This document shows, piece after piece, positions 1-7,937 of a DNA stretch of 31,700 bases. The DNA comes from JBEHWX01 sp048498995 (lineage in GTDB: Bacteria > Bacteroidota > Ignavibacteria > OLB7): NCBI GenBank assembly GCA_048498995.1, contig JBEHWX010000071.1, positions 1 through 31,700 of the forward strand. Reading direction: 5' to 3'. The notes beneath the pieces were generated by a model. That model searched no databases, was not told where the DNA came from, and saw only the letters and a program-made list of their open reading frames with translations. Every line of letters starts with the position of its first letter. Within the stretch, counting starts at the first letter, position 1. A program made the position numbers and the translations under genes.

Positions 1-204
1 CGTCGATGGTTCCGTGTTGGCAGGGGGCAAACCCCCCCGTTGATTCCGTGTTGGCGAGGGGGCCACATCCCGCCGATGGTTCCGTATTGGCAGGGGGCCA
101 CATCCCGCCGATGGTTCCGTATTGGCGAGGGGGCCATATCCCGCCGTTGATTCCGTATTGGCGGGGGGGGGCAAATCCCGCCGATGGTTCCGTATTGGCA
201 GGGG
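1..204. repeat. Degenerate tandem repeat, 34-37 bp unit, about six copies
   Basis: The hexamer TTCCGT recurs at 10, 44, 80, 115, 151 and 188. Each copy is followed by TTGGC, a run of G and a CA(C/A/T)ATCCCG-like segment, so the period is 34-37 bp. Copies differ by point changes and in the length of the G run. The 147-residue open frame through it is a by-product of the repeat. The array continues to the left window edge, so its full length is unknown. Confidence 0.85.
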
Positions 205-238
205 AATGTAGCGGCGTTCAATTGAACGCCGCTACATT
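205..238. repeat. Perfect 34-bp palindrome, core GCGTTCAATTGAACGC
   Basis: Two 17-bp arms meet with no spacer, centred on CAATTG. A second, diverged palindrome with the same 18-bp core (GGCGTTCAATTGAACGCC) is at 18671-18698. Both copies sit at the edge of tandem arrays in non-coding DNA, which suggests a dispersed palindromic element rather than an operator of a single gene. Confidence 0.85.
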
Positions 239-333
239 GACATCCCGCACACCGCCATGCGCATGTATGCCGGATCGCCTCGGGGATACCGCTCCGCGCA
301 TTGGCCCCATTTCGGGCGCCACCCGTAAACGAC

Positions 334-371
334 AACGAGCGGCCCGGGACCTTCGATCCGGACCGCTCGTT
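334..371. terminator. Hairpin, possible terminator
   Basis: Arms 334-347 (AACGAGCGGCCCGG) and 358-371 (CCGGACCGCTCGTT) pair over 14 positions with one C/A mismatch, around a 10-nt loop. There is only a short T-rich tail. No gene is seen between 239 and 504, so it may end transcription of the minus-strand gene whose stop is at 505, or of a gene left of the window. Confidence 0.4.
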
Positions 372-504
372 TCGCATGAGATGCCGCGCCATCATTCACG
401 CGCCAGATTCCGACAATTGTCTGCAAGGCCGGGCGTCGACATCTCCTAGCTTCGGCACCTCATTCTGTTAGACTAAAGGCCGAATAGGATGGCAGGTAAA
501 CTGA

Positions 505-672
505 TTAGGTGCCATTACGCTTTTGCAGATAGCGTCTAATAATGCGGAATAGCCCAACGCTACCTTTGAATAACCCGACGATCGAGTACGCAACGATCTT
601 GCCCGTCATTTCGGCGCCTTCCTTTCGTGCGCGATCGTACTTCTTCGAGACGGAATTTGTGCGACGAGCCAT
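505..672 (-). CDS. Small cationic protein with a hydrophobic segment, 55 aa
   Basis: I do not recognise this family. The start at 672 is chosen because GGGAGGA lies 5 bases upstream; the longer frame to 708 has no such site. The protein opens with a basic stretch (MARRTNSVSKKYDRARKEG), has a mostly apolar middle (about residues 23-41, KIVAYSIVGLFKGSVGLFR) and a basic tail. This could be an amphipathic or weak membrane segment. Codon use is visibly more AT-rich than in the genes after 2400. It lies downstream of the XRE-type regulator on the same strand with a 66-bp gap, so the two may be co-transcribed. A small membrane-active peptide is possible but unproven. Confidence 0.55.
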   Translation of the reverse strand: MARRTNSVSKKYDRARKEGAEMTGKIVAYSIVGLFKGSVGLFRIIRRYLQKRNGT

Positions 673-738
673 GGTGGTCCTCCCTGGTGGATGATAGGGT
701 ATCTGCAAATTCTAATATGCTCTTTATGCGTGGAGATC

Positions 739-969
739 TCACACGGTTTTGTTCGTCGAAGGAACAACCAATTCCCCCTTCAGATCCTTCTCCAGATATG
801 TCAGCGCCACGCATGCGGTTCGCGGGGGCTTCACGATGCCTCTAATCCAGTCGGAGACGGTCGCGATGCGGACGCCGAGGATACGGGCAAGCTCGGTCTG
901 AGTGATGCCGCACTCCTCGCACATCCGCCGGATCTCCGGCCCGGTCCATTCTTTCGACAGGTCGATCAT
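739..969 (-). CDS. XRE-family helix-turn-helix regulator, 76 aa
   Basis: This is a single-domain DNA-binding protein. The helix-turn-helix is visible at about residues 8-35: an EIRRMCEECGITQTELARIL stretch followed by GVRIATVSDWIRG, a Cro/CI-type pattern. No other domain fits in 76 residues. The start at 969 (ATG) gives the usual short form; the upstream extension to a GTG at 1176 would run back through the operator-like palindrome at 1048-1066 into radC and is unlikely. Proteins of this size are often phage or toxin-antitoxin repressors. Likely autoregulated through the palindrome 79 bp upstream, which also lies before the divergent RadC gene. Neighbouring genes share its lower GC, suggesting joint acquisition. 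Confidence 0.8.
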   Translation of the reverse strand: MIDLSKEWTGPEIRRMCEECGITQTELARILGVRIATVSDWIRGIVKPPRTACVALTYLEKDLKGELVVPSTNKTV

Positions 970-1047
970 GGTCGGAAGATACGCGAGCCGGATCGTGATT
1001 CGCCAGCGGACTTCGCCCCATCGTATCCCATCCGACAATTGCGGCAT

Positions 1048-1066
1048 ATTTACGATAATCGTAAAT
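1048..1066. promoter_or_regulatory. Operator-like palindrome between XRE gene and radC-like gene
   Basis: ATTTACGATAATCGTAAAT: perfect 9-bp arms around one central base, the typical size for an XRE dimer site. It lies in the divergent intergenic region, 79 bp from the XRE start and 98 bp from the RadC-like start, and is AT-rich against GC-rich surroundings. Regulation by the adjacent XRE protein is inferred from position and symmetry. Confidence 0.6.
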
Positions 1067-1163
1067 TGCGGCCGTTGTTCTCCGGCACCACAGCCCGGAG
1101 ACCGTGGATCTCCCGTCATCCACCGCCCCTCGTGCAACTTTCCACTGAAGGGAGTATCTTGCC

Positions 1164-1673
1164 ATGCATCCGGCACCAGTACGAGACTTCACCGCGGTCG
1201 AGACCATCTACCGCCGCTCAATCCGGACCGTCAAGCTCAAGATCAGCCTGGATTTCATCCGCAGTCGTGATATGGAGCTTCAGACCATCGGCAACCCCGA
1301 CGACGTCCACACCATTCTTCAGGCCGTCTTCGCTACCCTCGATGACGATCAGGAGCACCTTGTGCTGCTCATCCTCAACGTGGCTAACGATGTGATCGGC
1401 TACAAGGTAATCGCCTCCGGCGCTCAGGACGCGGCGCGAGTAGACTGTAAAGTCCTCTTCCGGAACGCTCTCCTCCTCGGCGCCGCCAACATCATCATCG
1501 CTCACAATCATCCAACCGGCAACTTTGAGCCCTCGAAGCATGATATGGCGCTGACGCGGAAGGTGGTGGAAGGGGCAAGGCTGCTCGATATCGAGCTGCT
1601 GGATCATGTGATAGTGAGCTCGCAAGGGTATGTGTCGTTGAGGGGACGGTTTGCACAAATATGGGGCGCTTAA
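1164..1673 (+). CDS. RadC-like JAB/MPN (JAMM) domain protein, short form
   Basis: This is a RadC/UPF0758 relative with a JAB1/MPN metal-dependent domain. The JAMM motif is complete: H114-N-H116-P-T-G-N-F-E-P-S124-K-H-D127, i.e. H-x-H-x7-S-x2-D. A Glu at about residue 64 (DDQEH) can serve as the upstream ligand. At 169 residues it lacks the N-terminal helix-hairpin-helix part of full-length RadC (about 220-230 aa); such short forms are common on plasmids and genomic islands. Start ATG 1164 has AAGGGAG about 9 bases upstream. It is divergent from the XRE gene, and the orphan gene at 1690 follows after 16 bp. The biochemical role of RadC proteins remains unsettled. Confidence 0.9.
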   Translation: MHPAPVRDFTAVETIYRRSIRTVKLKISLDFIRSRDMELQTIGNPDDVHTILQAVFATLDDDQEHLVLLILNVANDVIGYKVIASGAQDAARVDCKVLFRNALLLGAANIIIAHNHPTGNFEPSKHDMALTRKVVEGARLLDIELLDHVIVSSQGYVSLRGRFAQIWGA

Positions 1674-1689
1674 CGAATAGTTCGGTAAA

Positions 1690-2229
1690 ATGAGTATTCC
1701 TGAACCTGTTCTGTCGACATCATTAGGCCTTGGTAAAAAGGCTCTCTTCTACTGCCTCGGGGAAATCTCGTCTCGCCTTCAGAAACGGTATTTCCCCTTC
1801 AAGACTGATCGCCTTGTATTGGCCTTAGGAGATCCTAGGATTGCCTTGGATTATGAGAGCTACATCTGCAGGATTGACATTCCAATAGGCTTGAAAAATT
1901 TCTCGCTGTATGATGTCGAAGTTGTGTCGTGTCACTGTGAAGTGACATTGGGTACTCGGATTCTTGTGCGGGTGAACCTGTATGATCGCTTACTGCTTCA
2001 GGGGAATTCGCCGATCCAACATCAGTATGATCTTCAATGTGATTTGACAGAGTTCCATTCGAAGGTGATCGAGTCTAAGTGCGAGCTAAAGAATGAGAGC
2101 TATACTGCTACATGCTATAGTCGCTTTGACCTTTCCTTTACATTGAGAACCGTTCATGGATACCATTCACTAATGCATAATATCGAAAAGAACGTGCTTG
2201 TGCGTAAAGTCCTAAGACGTGGGGCGTGA
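1690..2229 (+). CDS. Orphan protein of unknown function, 179 aa, AT-rich
   Basis: I do not recognise a family. There is no signal peptide or obvious membrane helix. The middle (about residues 55-155) looks beta-rich, with alternating hydrophobic residues such as YICRIDIPIGLKNFSLYDVEV and several cysteines. Base composition is clearly lower in GC than almost everything downstream, with many A/T third positions, pointing to recent transfer. It begins 16 bp after the RadC-like stop with a weak ribosome site, so translation coupled to the RadC-like gene is likely. The pair could be a cargo module of a mobile element. Assigning a defence or mobility role would be speculation. Confidence 0.65.
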   Translation: MSIPEPVLSTSLGLGKKALFYCLGEISSRLQKRYFPFKTDRLVLALGDPRIALDYESYICRIDIPIGLKNFSLYDVEVVSCHCEVTLGTRILVRVNLYDRLLLQGNSPIQHQYDLQCDLTEFHSKVIESKCELKNESYTATCYSRFDLSFTLRTVHGYHSLMHNIEKNVLVRKVLRRGA

Positions 2230-2314
2230 AGCGTAGCTTGTTGCATGTTGCCATCGTGCCGCGGGCTGATGACCTGTCATTGCCGCGCCTTTGATCATCC
2301 TCCCACAAACGCCA

Positions 2315-2340
2315 AGGGGCGCCGCATGCTGGGCGCCCCT
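2315..2340. terminator. Hairpin between convergent genes
   Basis: AGGGGCGCC (2315-2323) and GGCGCCCCT (2332-2340) form a perfect 9-bp stem with an 8-nt loop. It lies between the stop of the plus-strand orphan (2229) and the stop of the minus-strand Rof-like gene (2423). There is no strong T run on either side, so efficient intrinsic termination is uncertain. Confidence 0.5.
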
Positions 2341-2422
2341 GCTCGTTCTATCGATAGCTTGCTCAGCCCACGCTCGGCGGGCATCGCGATTTCACTCATT
2401 CGTCATTCAGCGTTCTCTCCGC

Positions 2423-2701
2423 CTACCCGCACGAGCGCTGCTCTTCGGAGCGGCCGTCCACGCTCGTGATCCAGTCCAGGCGGATCACCTCGCCGTCGTC
2501 CAGGCGGAGGTACTCGGCCTTTCCCTCGGTGTAGACATCCTCGATGTGGCCACAGCTCCGGTGCTCCACCCCCTGCGGACCCGTGTAGGTGATCTCCGCC
2601 GGCTGGTGCAGCGTGGCCAGCGACTCCAGCTTGTCGTGTATATCGCAACCGACCGGGCGGTATTCCCGCGGACTCATGTTCTGATTCTGATCGCTCAGCA
2701 T
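2423..2701 (-). CDS. Rof-like Rho-binding antiterminator, 92 aa
   Basis: Similar to Rof/YaeO, small cytoplasmic proteins that bind transcription terminator Rho and block its RNA-binding site. The family pattern is visible: EYRPVGCDIHDKLESLATLH near residue 12, then EITYTGPQG, HIEDVYTEGKAEYLRLDDG and EVIRLDWITSVDG, an Sm-like small beta-barrel with an N-terminal helix. The length matches the family. Start ATG 2701 has GGAGGAG seven bases upstream. The gene stands alone, 331 bp downstream of the large secreted propeller gene on the same strand, so co-transcription is possible but the gap is long. The C-terminal tail (SEEQRSCG) is not part of the conserved core. Confidence 0.85.
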   Translation of the reverse strand: MLSDQNQNMSPREYRPVGCDIHDKLESLATLHQPAEITYTGPQGVEHRSCGHIEDVYTEGKAEYLRLDDGEVIRLDWITSVDGRSEEQRSCG

Positions 2702-2727
2702 GGCTCTACTCCTCCATGAATCATCCT

Positions 2728-2991
2728 CTACTTCTCACGGCCCCCGGCGCGGGCGCTGCCGCCTCCGGTAACCGAGACCTCGTTGACTTTACTCCCTGCA
2801 TTTCCCGAGCCATGTTTCGCCGCGGCAACCCGTTGATACATCCTCCGCGAATCTTCCCGAAATCCTCCTGAAATCTCCCTGAACACGGCCGGGGAGCGCG
2901 CCACGCGGGCACGCCCCCCGATCCGCGACCCGGCCTCCCGGGCTCCACGGCGCGCATCTTCGAGGCGGGACGGGGAGACGCGCGCCTCCAT
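2728..2991 (-). CDS. Possible small basic protein, 87 aa (doubtful)
   Basis: The gap between the propeller stop (3033) and the Rof start (2701) contains one minus-strand frame with reasonable GC-rich third positions and a stop 26 bp before the Rof start codon. The product is basic and low in hydrophobics, with a segment FREISGGFREDSRRMYQRV; I recognise no family. There is no convincing ribosome site at 2991; a shorter start at the internal Met of the MYQRV segment has GGAGG directly abutting it. Otherwise this 331-bp stretch holds only a small 5-bp-stem hairpin (3014-3026) after the propeller stop. Confidence 0.22.
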   Translation of the reverse strand: MEARVSPSRLEDARRGAREAGSRIGGRARVARSPAVFREISGGFREDSRRMYQRVAAAKHGSGNAGSKVNEVSVTGGGSARAGGREK

Positions 2992-3032
2992 GGCCGCGCC
3001 GTCCGCTCCGGGGCCGCCGTTGGCGGACCACG

Positions 3033-5132
3033 TTACCGGACCACGATCCGGTCCATGCGCGCGGCCCCGGCCGTGGTGAGCTCCAGGAAGTAGGTTCCGG
3101 GGAGGATATCCGCCAGGTCGATCGGCAGCGCGTGCTCGCCGGCCTCCATGGTCGCGTCGGCCACGGTCCGGAGGTGCCGGCCGAGCAGATCCACCAGCTC
3201 TATCCGCACCGCGCCGCGCTCGGCCAGGGTGAAGGCCGCCGTGACGCCGGTCGTGGCCGGGTTCGGATGGAGCGCGATCCCACCACGTGTCGGACGATCG
3301 CCACGATCCACGCCGGCCACCGGGCCGTCGTACTGCCAGACGCCGTAGCCGGTCGAGCCGGCGAACGTGCGTCCCCCCGAGCTGACCACCGGTGCCAGGA
3401 AGGTGAAGCCGGGGAACTCGCCGGTCCCGAAACGCCACGTGCTCCCGTCGAAGACGTGGGTGAACACGGAGACGCCGAGATCGGTGTAGTCGTAGGTCTG
3501 CACGAACACCTGGCCGTTCAGCTCCTGGAACCGGACGCCGAGCGGACGGATCTCCGGGAAGGTGGCCATGGTCGAGCCCCAGATCGCGCCGCCGTCGGTC
3601 GACATGTAGATCGTGTTGTCGGACTGCAGATAGAAGCGGCCTCCGGCGGCGAGCACCTGCGGCGCGGCGCCGAGCGTGGTATCGTCGGGAAGGCCGGCGG
3701 TCGTCTTCTCCCAGCTCTCTCCGCGGTTCGTGGAGCGGTAGATGCCGGCGCTCGTGCCGATCACGACCGTGGCGCCGTTCACCGCGATATCCCGCACCGG
3801 CACGGTGACGCCATCCTGTGTGGGAAGTCCGTTGACCCGCCGCGTCCAGGTGGCGCCGCGATCGGTGGAGCGGAGCACGCCGCCATCGACCCAGATCAGG
3901 CCGTGCTCGTCTTCTCCCATCCGCGCAAACGTCAGGTAGACGTTGCCATCGGCAACCGCCATGGCGGTGAAGTCGGATGCGCTGTCGAGCCTGTCGGCCA
4001 GCGGCTCCCAGGTGAGGCCGCTATCGAGCGAGCGCCAGGCCGAGTTGTTGCCGAAGCCGATGAGCGCGCCGCGATCGAACGCCAGCCGGCGCAGGTCGAG
4101 GGTGTCGGCCTCCTCCCAGGAGACTCCGGCGCTGGTGGAGCGGAAGACCCGGCCGAACGAGGTTCCGGCCACGAGCAGGTCGCCGTCGGCCGCCAGGGCG
4201 CTCACCGAGGTGCGTCGCAGTCCGGAGACGATCGAGATCGGCTCGCTCTCATCGGCCGGGAGCACGTAGGGACCGATCTGCGTCGGGAGGAGCAGTGCCT
4301 CGGGGCGCGCCACCGGCTGCGTCCAGACGAGGGAGGGGACGTTGACGCCCACCCAGGTGTCGCCGGCAAGGCGATAGCACTCCTTGTAGGAGCCGGCCCA
4401 GAGCGCGCCGTCGCCGTCGGCCACCCAGGTGATCATGGCGGTGTCCGGAAGGCCGCGCATGATGGCGCTCCAGGCCTGGCCGCCGTCGATGCTCCGGTAC
4501 AGGGTGCGGGTATGATCGAACAGGTAGAGCGCGCCGTGGCCGGAGGCAAGCGTCCGGTTGACGCCGGTGATCGAGCGGAGGTTGCCCGGCATCACGCTCC
4601 AGGAGGCGCCGTGATCGGTGGAGCGGAGGAGTGTGTCACGGTCGACGCCGCCGAGCAGATAGAGCGCGTCGTCGTCGCCGGCCGGGGCATAGGAGGCCGG
4701 GAGCTTTCCTCCGGGGATCCAGTTCAATCCGTCCTCGGAATGAAGAAGCGTATCTTGGCGGAACAGATAGAACATGCCGTTGCGCGCCATCGGCTGTCCG
4801 GTCGTGGCCAGGGGATCCCAGGTGGCGCCGTAATCGGTGGAGCGGAGGATCCGGCCGCCGGTGAGCCCCGCCAGGGCGATCCGGCGGACGAGCGCGAAGG
4901 TGAAGATGCGGGGCGCGCTCAGCTCCTCCCATCCTCCGTTGTGGTACCGGATCAGTCCGGCCTGTCCGGTCGATGCCATGATCACCGAATCGTCGGCGGC
5001 CACGGCGTTGAAGTATGCTCCCTCGGGGCCGCCGGTGCGGCTCCACTGCGCGCGCGCCATCTCGGGGAGCGTGGCCTGGGCGAGCGCGGCCATCAGCATG
5101 GCCATGAGCAGGTGGAAGGTCGTGCGTGTCAT
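3033..5132 (-). CDS. Secreted Asp-box beta-propeller protein with T9SS type A sorting domain
   Basis: A 699-residue exported protein. A signal peptide (MTRTTFHLLMAMLMAALAQA..., cleavage near residue 29) is followed by a long repeat region with about eight sialidase-like Asp boxes (S-x-D-x-G-x-x-W: STDYGATW, STDHGASW, SIDGGQAW, SLDSGLTW, STDRGATW, STDGGAIW and variants), typical of YCF48/BNR photosystem-assembly-like or sortilin-like propellers. The last ~85 residues (LHPNPATTG ... VDLLGRHLRTV ... PGTYFLEL ... MDRIVVR) are a type A T9SS sorting domain, so the product should be exported and anchored or released at the cell surface. Start 5132 has AAGGAGAG seven bases upstream. It is divergent from the SARP-like regulator at 5380. 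The ligand is unknown; no catalytic sialidase residues are evident. Confidence 0.9.
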   Translation of the reverse strand: MTRTTFHLLMAMLMAALAQATLPEMARAQWSRTGGPEGAYFNAVAADDSVIMASTGQAGLIRYHNGGWEELSAPRIFTFALVRRIALAGLTGGRILRSTDYGATWDPLATTGQPMARNGMFYLFRQDTLLHSEDGLNWIPGGKLPASYAPAGDDDALYLLGGVDRDTLLRSTDHGASWSVMPGNLRSITGVNRTLASGHGALYLFDHTRTLYRSIDGGQAWSAIMRGLPDTAMITWVADGDGALWAGSYKECYRLAGDTWVGVNVPSLVWTQPVARPEALLLPTQIGPYVLPADESEPISIVSGLRRTSVSALAADGDLLVAGTSFGRVFRSTSAGVSWEEADTLDLRRLAFDRGALIGFGNNSAWRSLDSGLTWEPLADRLDSASDFTAMAVADGNVYLTFARMGEDEHGLIWVDGGVLRSTDRGATWTRRVNGLPTQDGVTVPVRDIAVNGATVVIGTSAGIYRSTNRGESWEKTTAGLPDDTTLGAAPQVLAAGGRFYLQSDNTIYMSTDGGAIWGSTMATFPEIRPLGVRFQELNGQVFVQTYDYTDLGVSVFTHVFDGSTWRFGTGEFPGFTFLAPVVSSGGRTFAGSTGYGVWQYDGPVAGVDRGDRPTRGGIALHPNPATTGVTAAFTLAERGAVRIELVDLLGRHLRTVADATMEAGEHALPIDLADILPGTYFLELTTAGAARMDRIVVR

Positions 5133-5211
5133 GATCGTTCTCTCCTTGCGTGGGGCCTGGAGCGCGCCGTCCCGCGGGGCGCCCCGGCCGATAGATCTGT
5201 GTCGTGTCCGT

Positions 5212-5235
5212 CCCGTCCCGGGACGGGAATTCCCG
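5212..5235. promoter_or_regulatory. Two overlapping palindromes in the divergent intergenic region
   Basis: CCCGTCCCGGGACGGG (5212-5227) is a perfect 16-bp palindrome and overlaps CGGGAATTCCCG (5224-5235), a perfect 12-bp palindrome. They lie 80-103 bp upstream of the propeller start and could be operator sites or 5' leader structure. No protein is assigned. Confidence 0.4.
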
Positions 5236-5268
5236 AATGCATTCACGGTGCGCGCAACCTATCGGGGG

Positions 5269-5289
5269 CGGCTTAACAACGGCTTAACA
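5269..5289. promoter_or_regulatory. Direct repeat CGGCTTAACA with 11-bp pitch, candidate SARP site
   Basis: Two identical 10-mers, at 5269-5278 and 5280-5289, are offset by exactly 11 bp, one helical turn. Direct repeats with 11-bp pitch are the known arrangement for SARP and PhoB-type winged-helix activators. The site is between the divergent propeller gene and the SARP-like regulator. Binding is inferred. Confidence 0.5.
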
Positions 5290-5379
5290 GGAATCCGGTA
5301 ACAGCGATACACGCTACCGGGAGCGTCGGCGCGGGAGCAGGGCCCGAGTCGGAGCCCGAGGTCGCGACGGTCACGAATC

Positions 5380-7839
5380 ATGGCGGCAACCAGACGACAT
5401 CCGGGGTTCAAGCGCGCATCGGCGATGGGACGCGAGGAGATCGACGCGATCCTGGCCGAGGGGGCGCAGCTGCGCTCGCGCGTGCCGGAGATGGCGCGCG
5501 GACTGGCGGTGATGGCCGTTGAGCGCGCCGAGGCGATCGGCTACGCGCGCGGCGTGGCCCGCGGTCTGCTGACGCTTGCCTGGGTGGAGCTGATGGAGCG
5601 CGCCACGCAGCGCGCCACCGCCACGGCCGAGAGGGCGCGTGCCATGCTTCGGGAGCTGGGAGATGTCGAGGGGGAGTCGAGCGCGCTGAACGTGCTCGGC
5701 TCGCTGGCGCGTCTTGGTGGAGAGCTGGAGCGATCGGCCGCGCATCACGCCGAGGCGCTCGAGCTGGCGCGCCGCGCCGGGAGCGCGCGCGAGGAGGTGA
5801 TCGCGCTCCACGCGATGGCCGGCACGCTGGCGCGGGGAGGGCGCACCGAGCGGGCGCTCGAGCTTGCGCGCGAGGCCGAGCGGATCGCGACCGAACGGGG
5901 TGGCGCCGAGGAGCAGGGGAACGCGCTCGTGGCCCTGGCCGCCTCGCTCTGCGAGCTGGGACGCTTCGCCGAGGCGATAGCGCCGCTGGAGCGGGCGCTG
6001 GCGATCGGCCGCGCCACGGGGCACCGGATGATCGAGATCAGCGCCGTCGGCAACCTCGCCGTGGTGCGCGAGACGCTCGGCGATCCCGGCCGCGCGCTCG
6101 AGCTGAACCTGGCCTGCCGCGAGCTCCTGGAGGAAACCGGCGACCGGCTCGGCATGGCCACGCTTCTCCACAACATCGGCGGCATCTACAGCCACCTCGG
6201 CGATTACCCACGCGCCTACTCCGCCTATCTCCAGTCGATCGAGATCAACCGGCAGCTCGGGAACGCAGCCGGCGAGGGGAACACGCTCGCCCACCTCGGC
6301 ATGCTCTACACCGCCGTCGGCAACCGTGCGCGGGCGCTGGATGCGTTCATGCGCCCCGTCACCCTCTCGGTCGAAGGGGGGAACCCGCGCCACGAGGCGC
6401 GCGCGACCCTTCTGCTCGGCTCGGTCTATCGGGATCTCGGCGATCGTTCGCGCGCGCTGCGGCACTACCTGAAGGCGCTCCGGCTGCTGGAGCGCGCCGG
6501 CGCCGTTGCCATGGCCGCGGAGGCCGAGCGGGTAATCGGCGAGCTCCACACCGAGGCCGGCCTGCTCGACGAGGCGGAGACCTTTCTCCGGACCGGACTC
6601 GAGCGGACGCGCCAGGTGGGGGCGGCGGCCGAGGAGATCCATGCCCTGCTCGCAATCGGCGAGCTCCACCGCCGTCGCGGCGATCGTGACGCGGCGATAA
6701 CCACGCTGGAGCGCGCCGCGGCGCGCGCGCGGGGCATCGGCCACGGGGCGCTGCTGGCTGAGAGCGTCGAGAAGCTGGTGGAGCTGGCGCGCGATGCCGG
6801 CGATGCCGGGCGCCTTGCGCGCTACGTCGCGGAGCGGGAGGAGTGCGCCGCGCGGACCTTCCTGCTCGACGGCGCGCGGCGCGTGCGGGAGATGATCGCC
6901 CGCTTCGATGGCGTGGAGATCGATCGCGATCTGAGGCGCGGCGAGCTGGGGGAGGAGGATCTGGCCCGCGTGGCGCGCATCGCCGCGCTTCCGGCGGAAG
7001 CCCCTGGTGGAAGTTCCGGAGCGGCCAGTCCTGACACGGCGCGGACGTCCGCCGCCACCGCGCGCGCGGAATCATCCGTCGACGCTCGCTCGCCACGTGA
7101 GCCACGCATCCGGGTGACGACGCTCGGCGCGCTCCGGCTGATGGTGGACGGGCGCGAGGTGACCGGGAGGGACTGGGGGAGAAAACGGGCACGGGAGCTG
7201 TTCAAGCTTCTCCTGGTGCATCACCGTCGTCCGGTGAGCGTGGAGCAGATGGAGGAGATGCTCTGGAGCGACGCGCCGGGGCGGAAGGTGGAGACGCTGG
7301 TGATGAACGCCGCCTCGCATCTGCGCAAGGCGCTGGCCGGCGGCGCCGGCACCGCGGCCACGCTCCGCGCCGAGAGCGGCGCCTACATCCTCGATCTGGG
7401 TCCGGATGCCGAGGTCGATTTCGTCCGCTTCAAGGAGCTGATGGTGGCCGCTCGCCGCGCCCCCTCGGCCGGCGAGCGGGGACGTCTCTACGCGGAGGCG
7501 GTCGCGCTCTACGGCGGCGACTTCCTCCCGGAGGACCGCTTTCGGGAGTGGAGCGATCATGAGCGGCACGTGCTGCGCGACGCGTTCCTGGAGGGGATGG
7601 AGTTTCTGGCGCGGGAGCATCTGGCGCATGAGCGATATTCCGCCGCGCTGGACGCCGCGCGCCGGATCATCGAGCAGGACCCGACGAGCGAGGCCGCGTG
7701 GGAGACCACGCTCCGCGCGCTGACGGGGCTCGGCAGGACCGGGGACGCGCGCCGCGCCATCGACGAGTGCGCCGAGGCATTCCGGCGCGAGCTCGACCAG
7801 GAGCCTCCGGACGCGCTCCGCGTGCTTCCCTCCGCATGA
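5380..7839 (+). CDS. TPR protein with C-terminal SARP-type winged helix and BTAD
   Basis: A predicted transcription regulator of 819 residues. Residues ~15-500 are a run of helical TPR-like repeats (e.g. MATLLHNIGGIYSHLGDYPR, AYLQSIEINRQLGNAAGEGN), a peptide- or protein-sensing platform. A Pro/Ala/Ser-rich linker (~540-575) leads to an OmpR/PhoB-type winged helix (~576-665: RVTTLGALRLMVDGREVTG, RKRARELFKLLL) and then a bacterial transcriptional activator domain (~670-815: EVDFVRFKELM, LYGGDFLPE, DARRAIDECAEAFRRELDQE). In most SARP/AfsR proteins the DNA-binding/BTAD unit is N-terminal, so the order here is reversed. No NB-ARC ATPase is present. It starts 247 bp from the divergent secreted-propeller gene, whose regulation is a natural hypothesis. 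The Met at residue 16 is an alternative start. Confidence 0.88.
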   Translation: MAATRRHPGFKRASAMGREEIDAILAEGAQLRSRVPEMARGLAVMAVERAEAIGYARGVARGLLTLAWVELMERATQRATATAERARAMLRELGDVEGESSALNVLGSLARLGGELERSAAHHAEALELARRAGSAREEVIALHAMAGTLARGGRTERALELAREAERIATERGGAEEQGNALVALAASLCELGRFAEAIAPLERALAIGRATGHRMIEISAVGNLAVVRETLGDPGRALELNLACRELLEETGDRLGMATLLHNIGGIYSHLGDYPRAYSAYLQSIEINRQLGNAAGEGNTLAHLGMLYTAVGNRARALDAFMRPVTLSVEGGNPRHEARATLLLGSVYRDLGDRSRALRHYLKALRLLERAGAVAMAAEAERVIGELHTEAGLLDEAETFLRTGLERTRQVGAAAEEIHALLAIGELHRRRGDRDAAITTLERAAARARGIGHGALLAESVEKLVELARDAGDAGRLARYVAEREECAARTFLLDGARRVREMIARFDGVEIDRDLRRGELGEEDLARVARIAALPAEAPGGSSGAASPDTARTSAATARAESSVDARSPREPRIRVTTLGALRLMVDGREVTGRDWGRKRARELFKLLLVHHRRPVSVEQMEEMLWSDAPGRKVETLVMNAASHLRKALAGGAGTAATLRAESGAYILDLGPDAEVDFVRFKELMVAARRAPSAGERGRLYAEAVALYGGDFLPEDRFREWSDHERHVLRDAFLEGMEFLAREHLAHERYSAALDAARRIIEQDPTSEAAWETTLRALTGLGRTGDARRAIDECAEAFRRELDQEPPDALRVLPSA

Positions 7840-7937
7840 GCGACGGCACGCATGGGCGTGGCCGGGACATCTGTTTCGGGCATGGCCGCGGGATCGACAA
7901 TCGTATATCGCTGTGAACTTCAAGGAACCATAGAGAG

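Noticed and set aside
1..204. CRISPR array
   Set aside because: The unit spacing of 34-37 bp has no unique spacers; the whole unit is repeated, so it is a tandem repeat.
3132..5276. 714-aa plus-strand open frame
   Set aside because: Antisense to the secreted Asp-box propeller; no recognisable domain and Arg/Gly/Ala bias.
5371..6744. 457-aa minus-strand open frame
   Set aside because: Antisense to the TPR region of the regulator, whose repeats create long open antisense frames.
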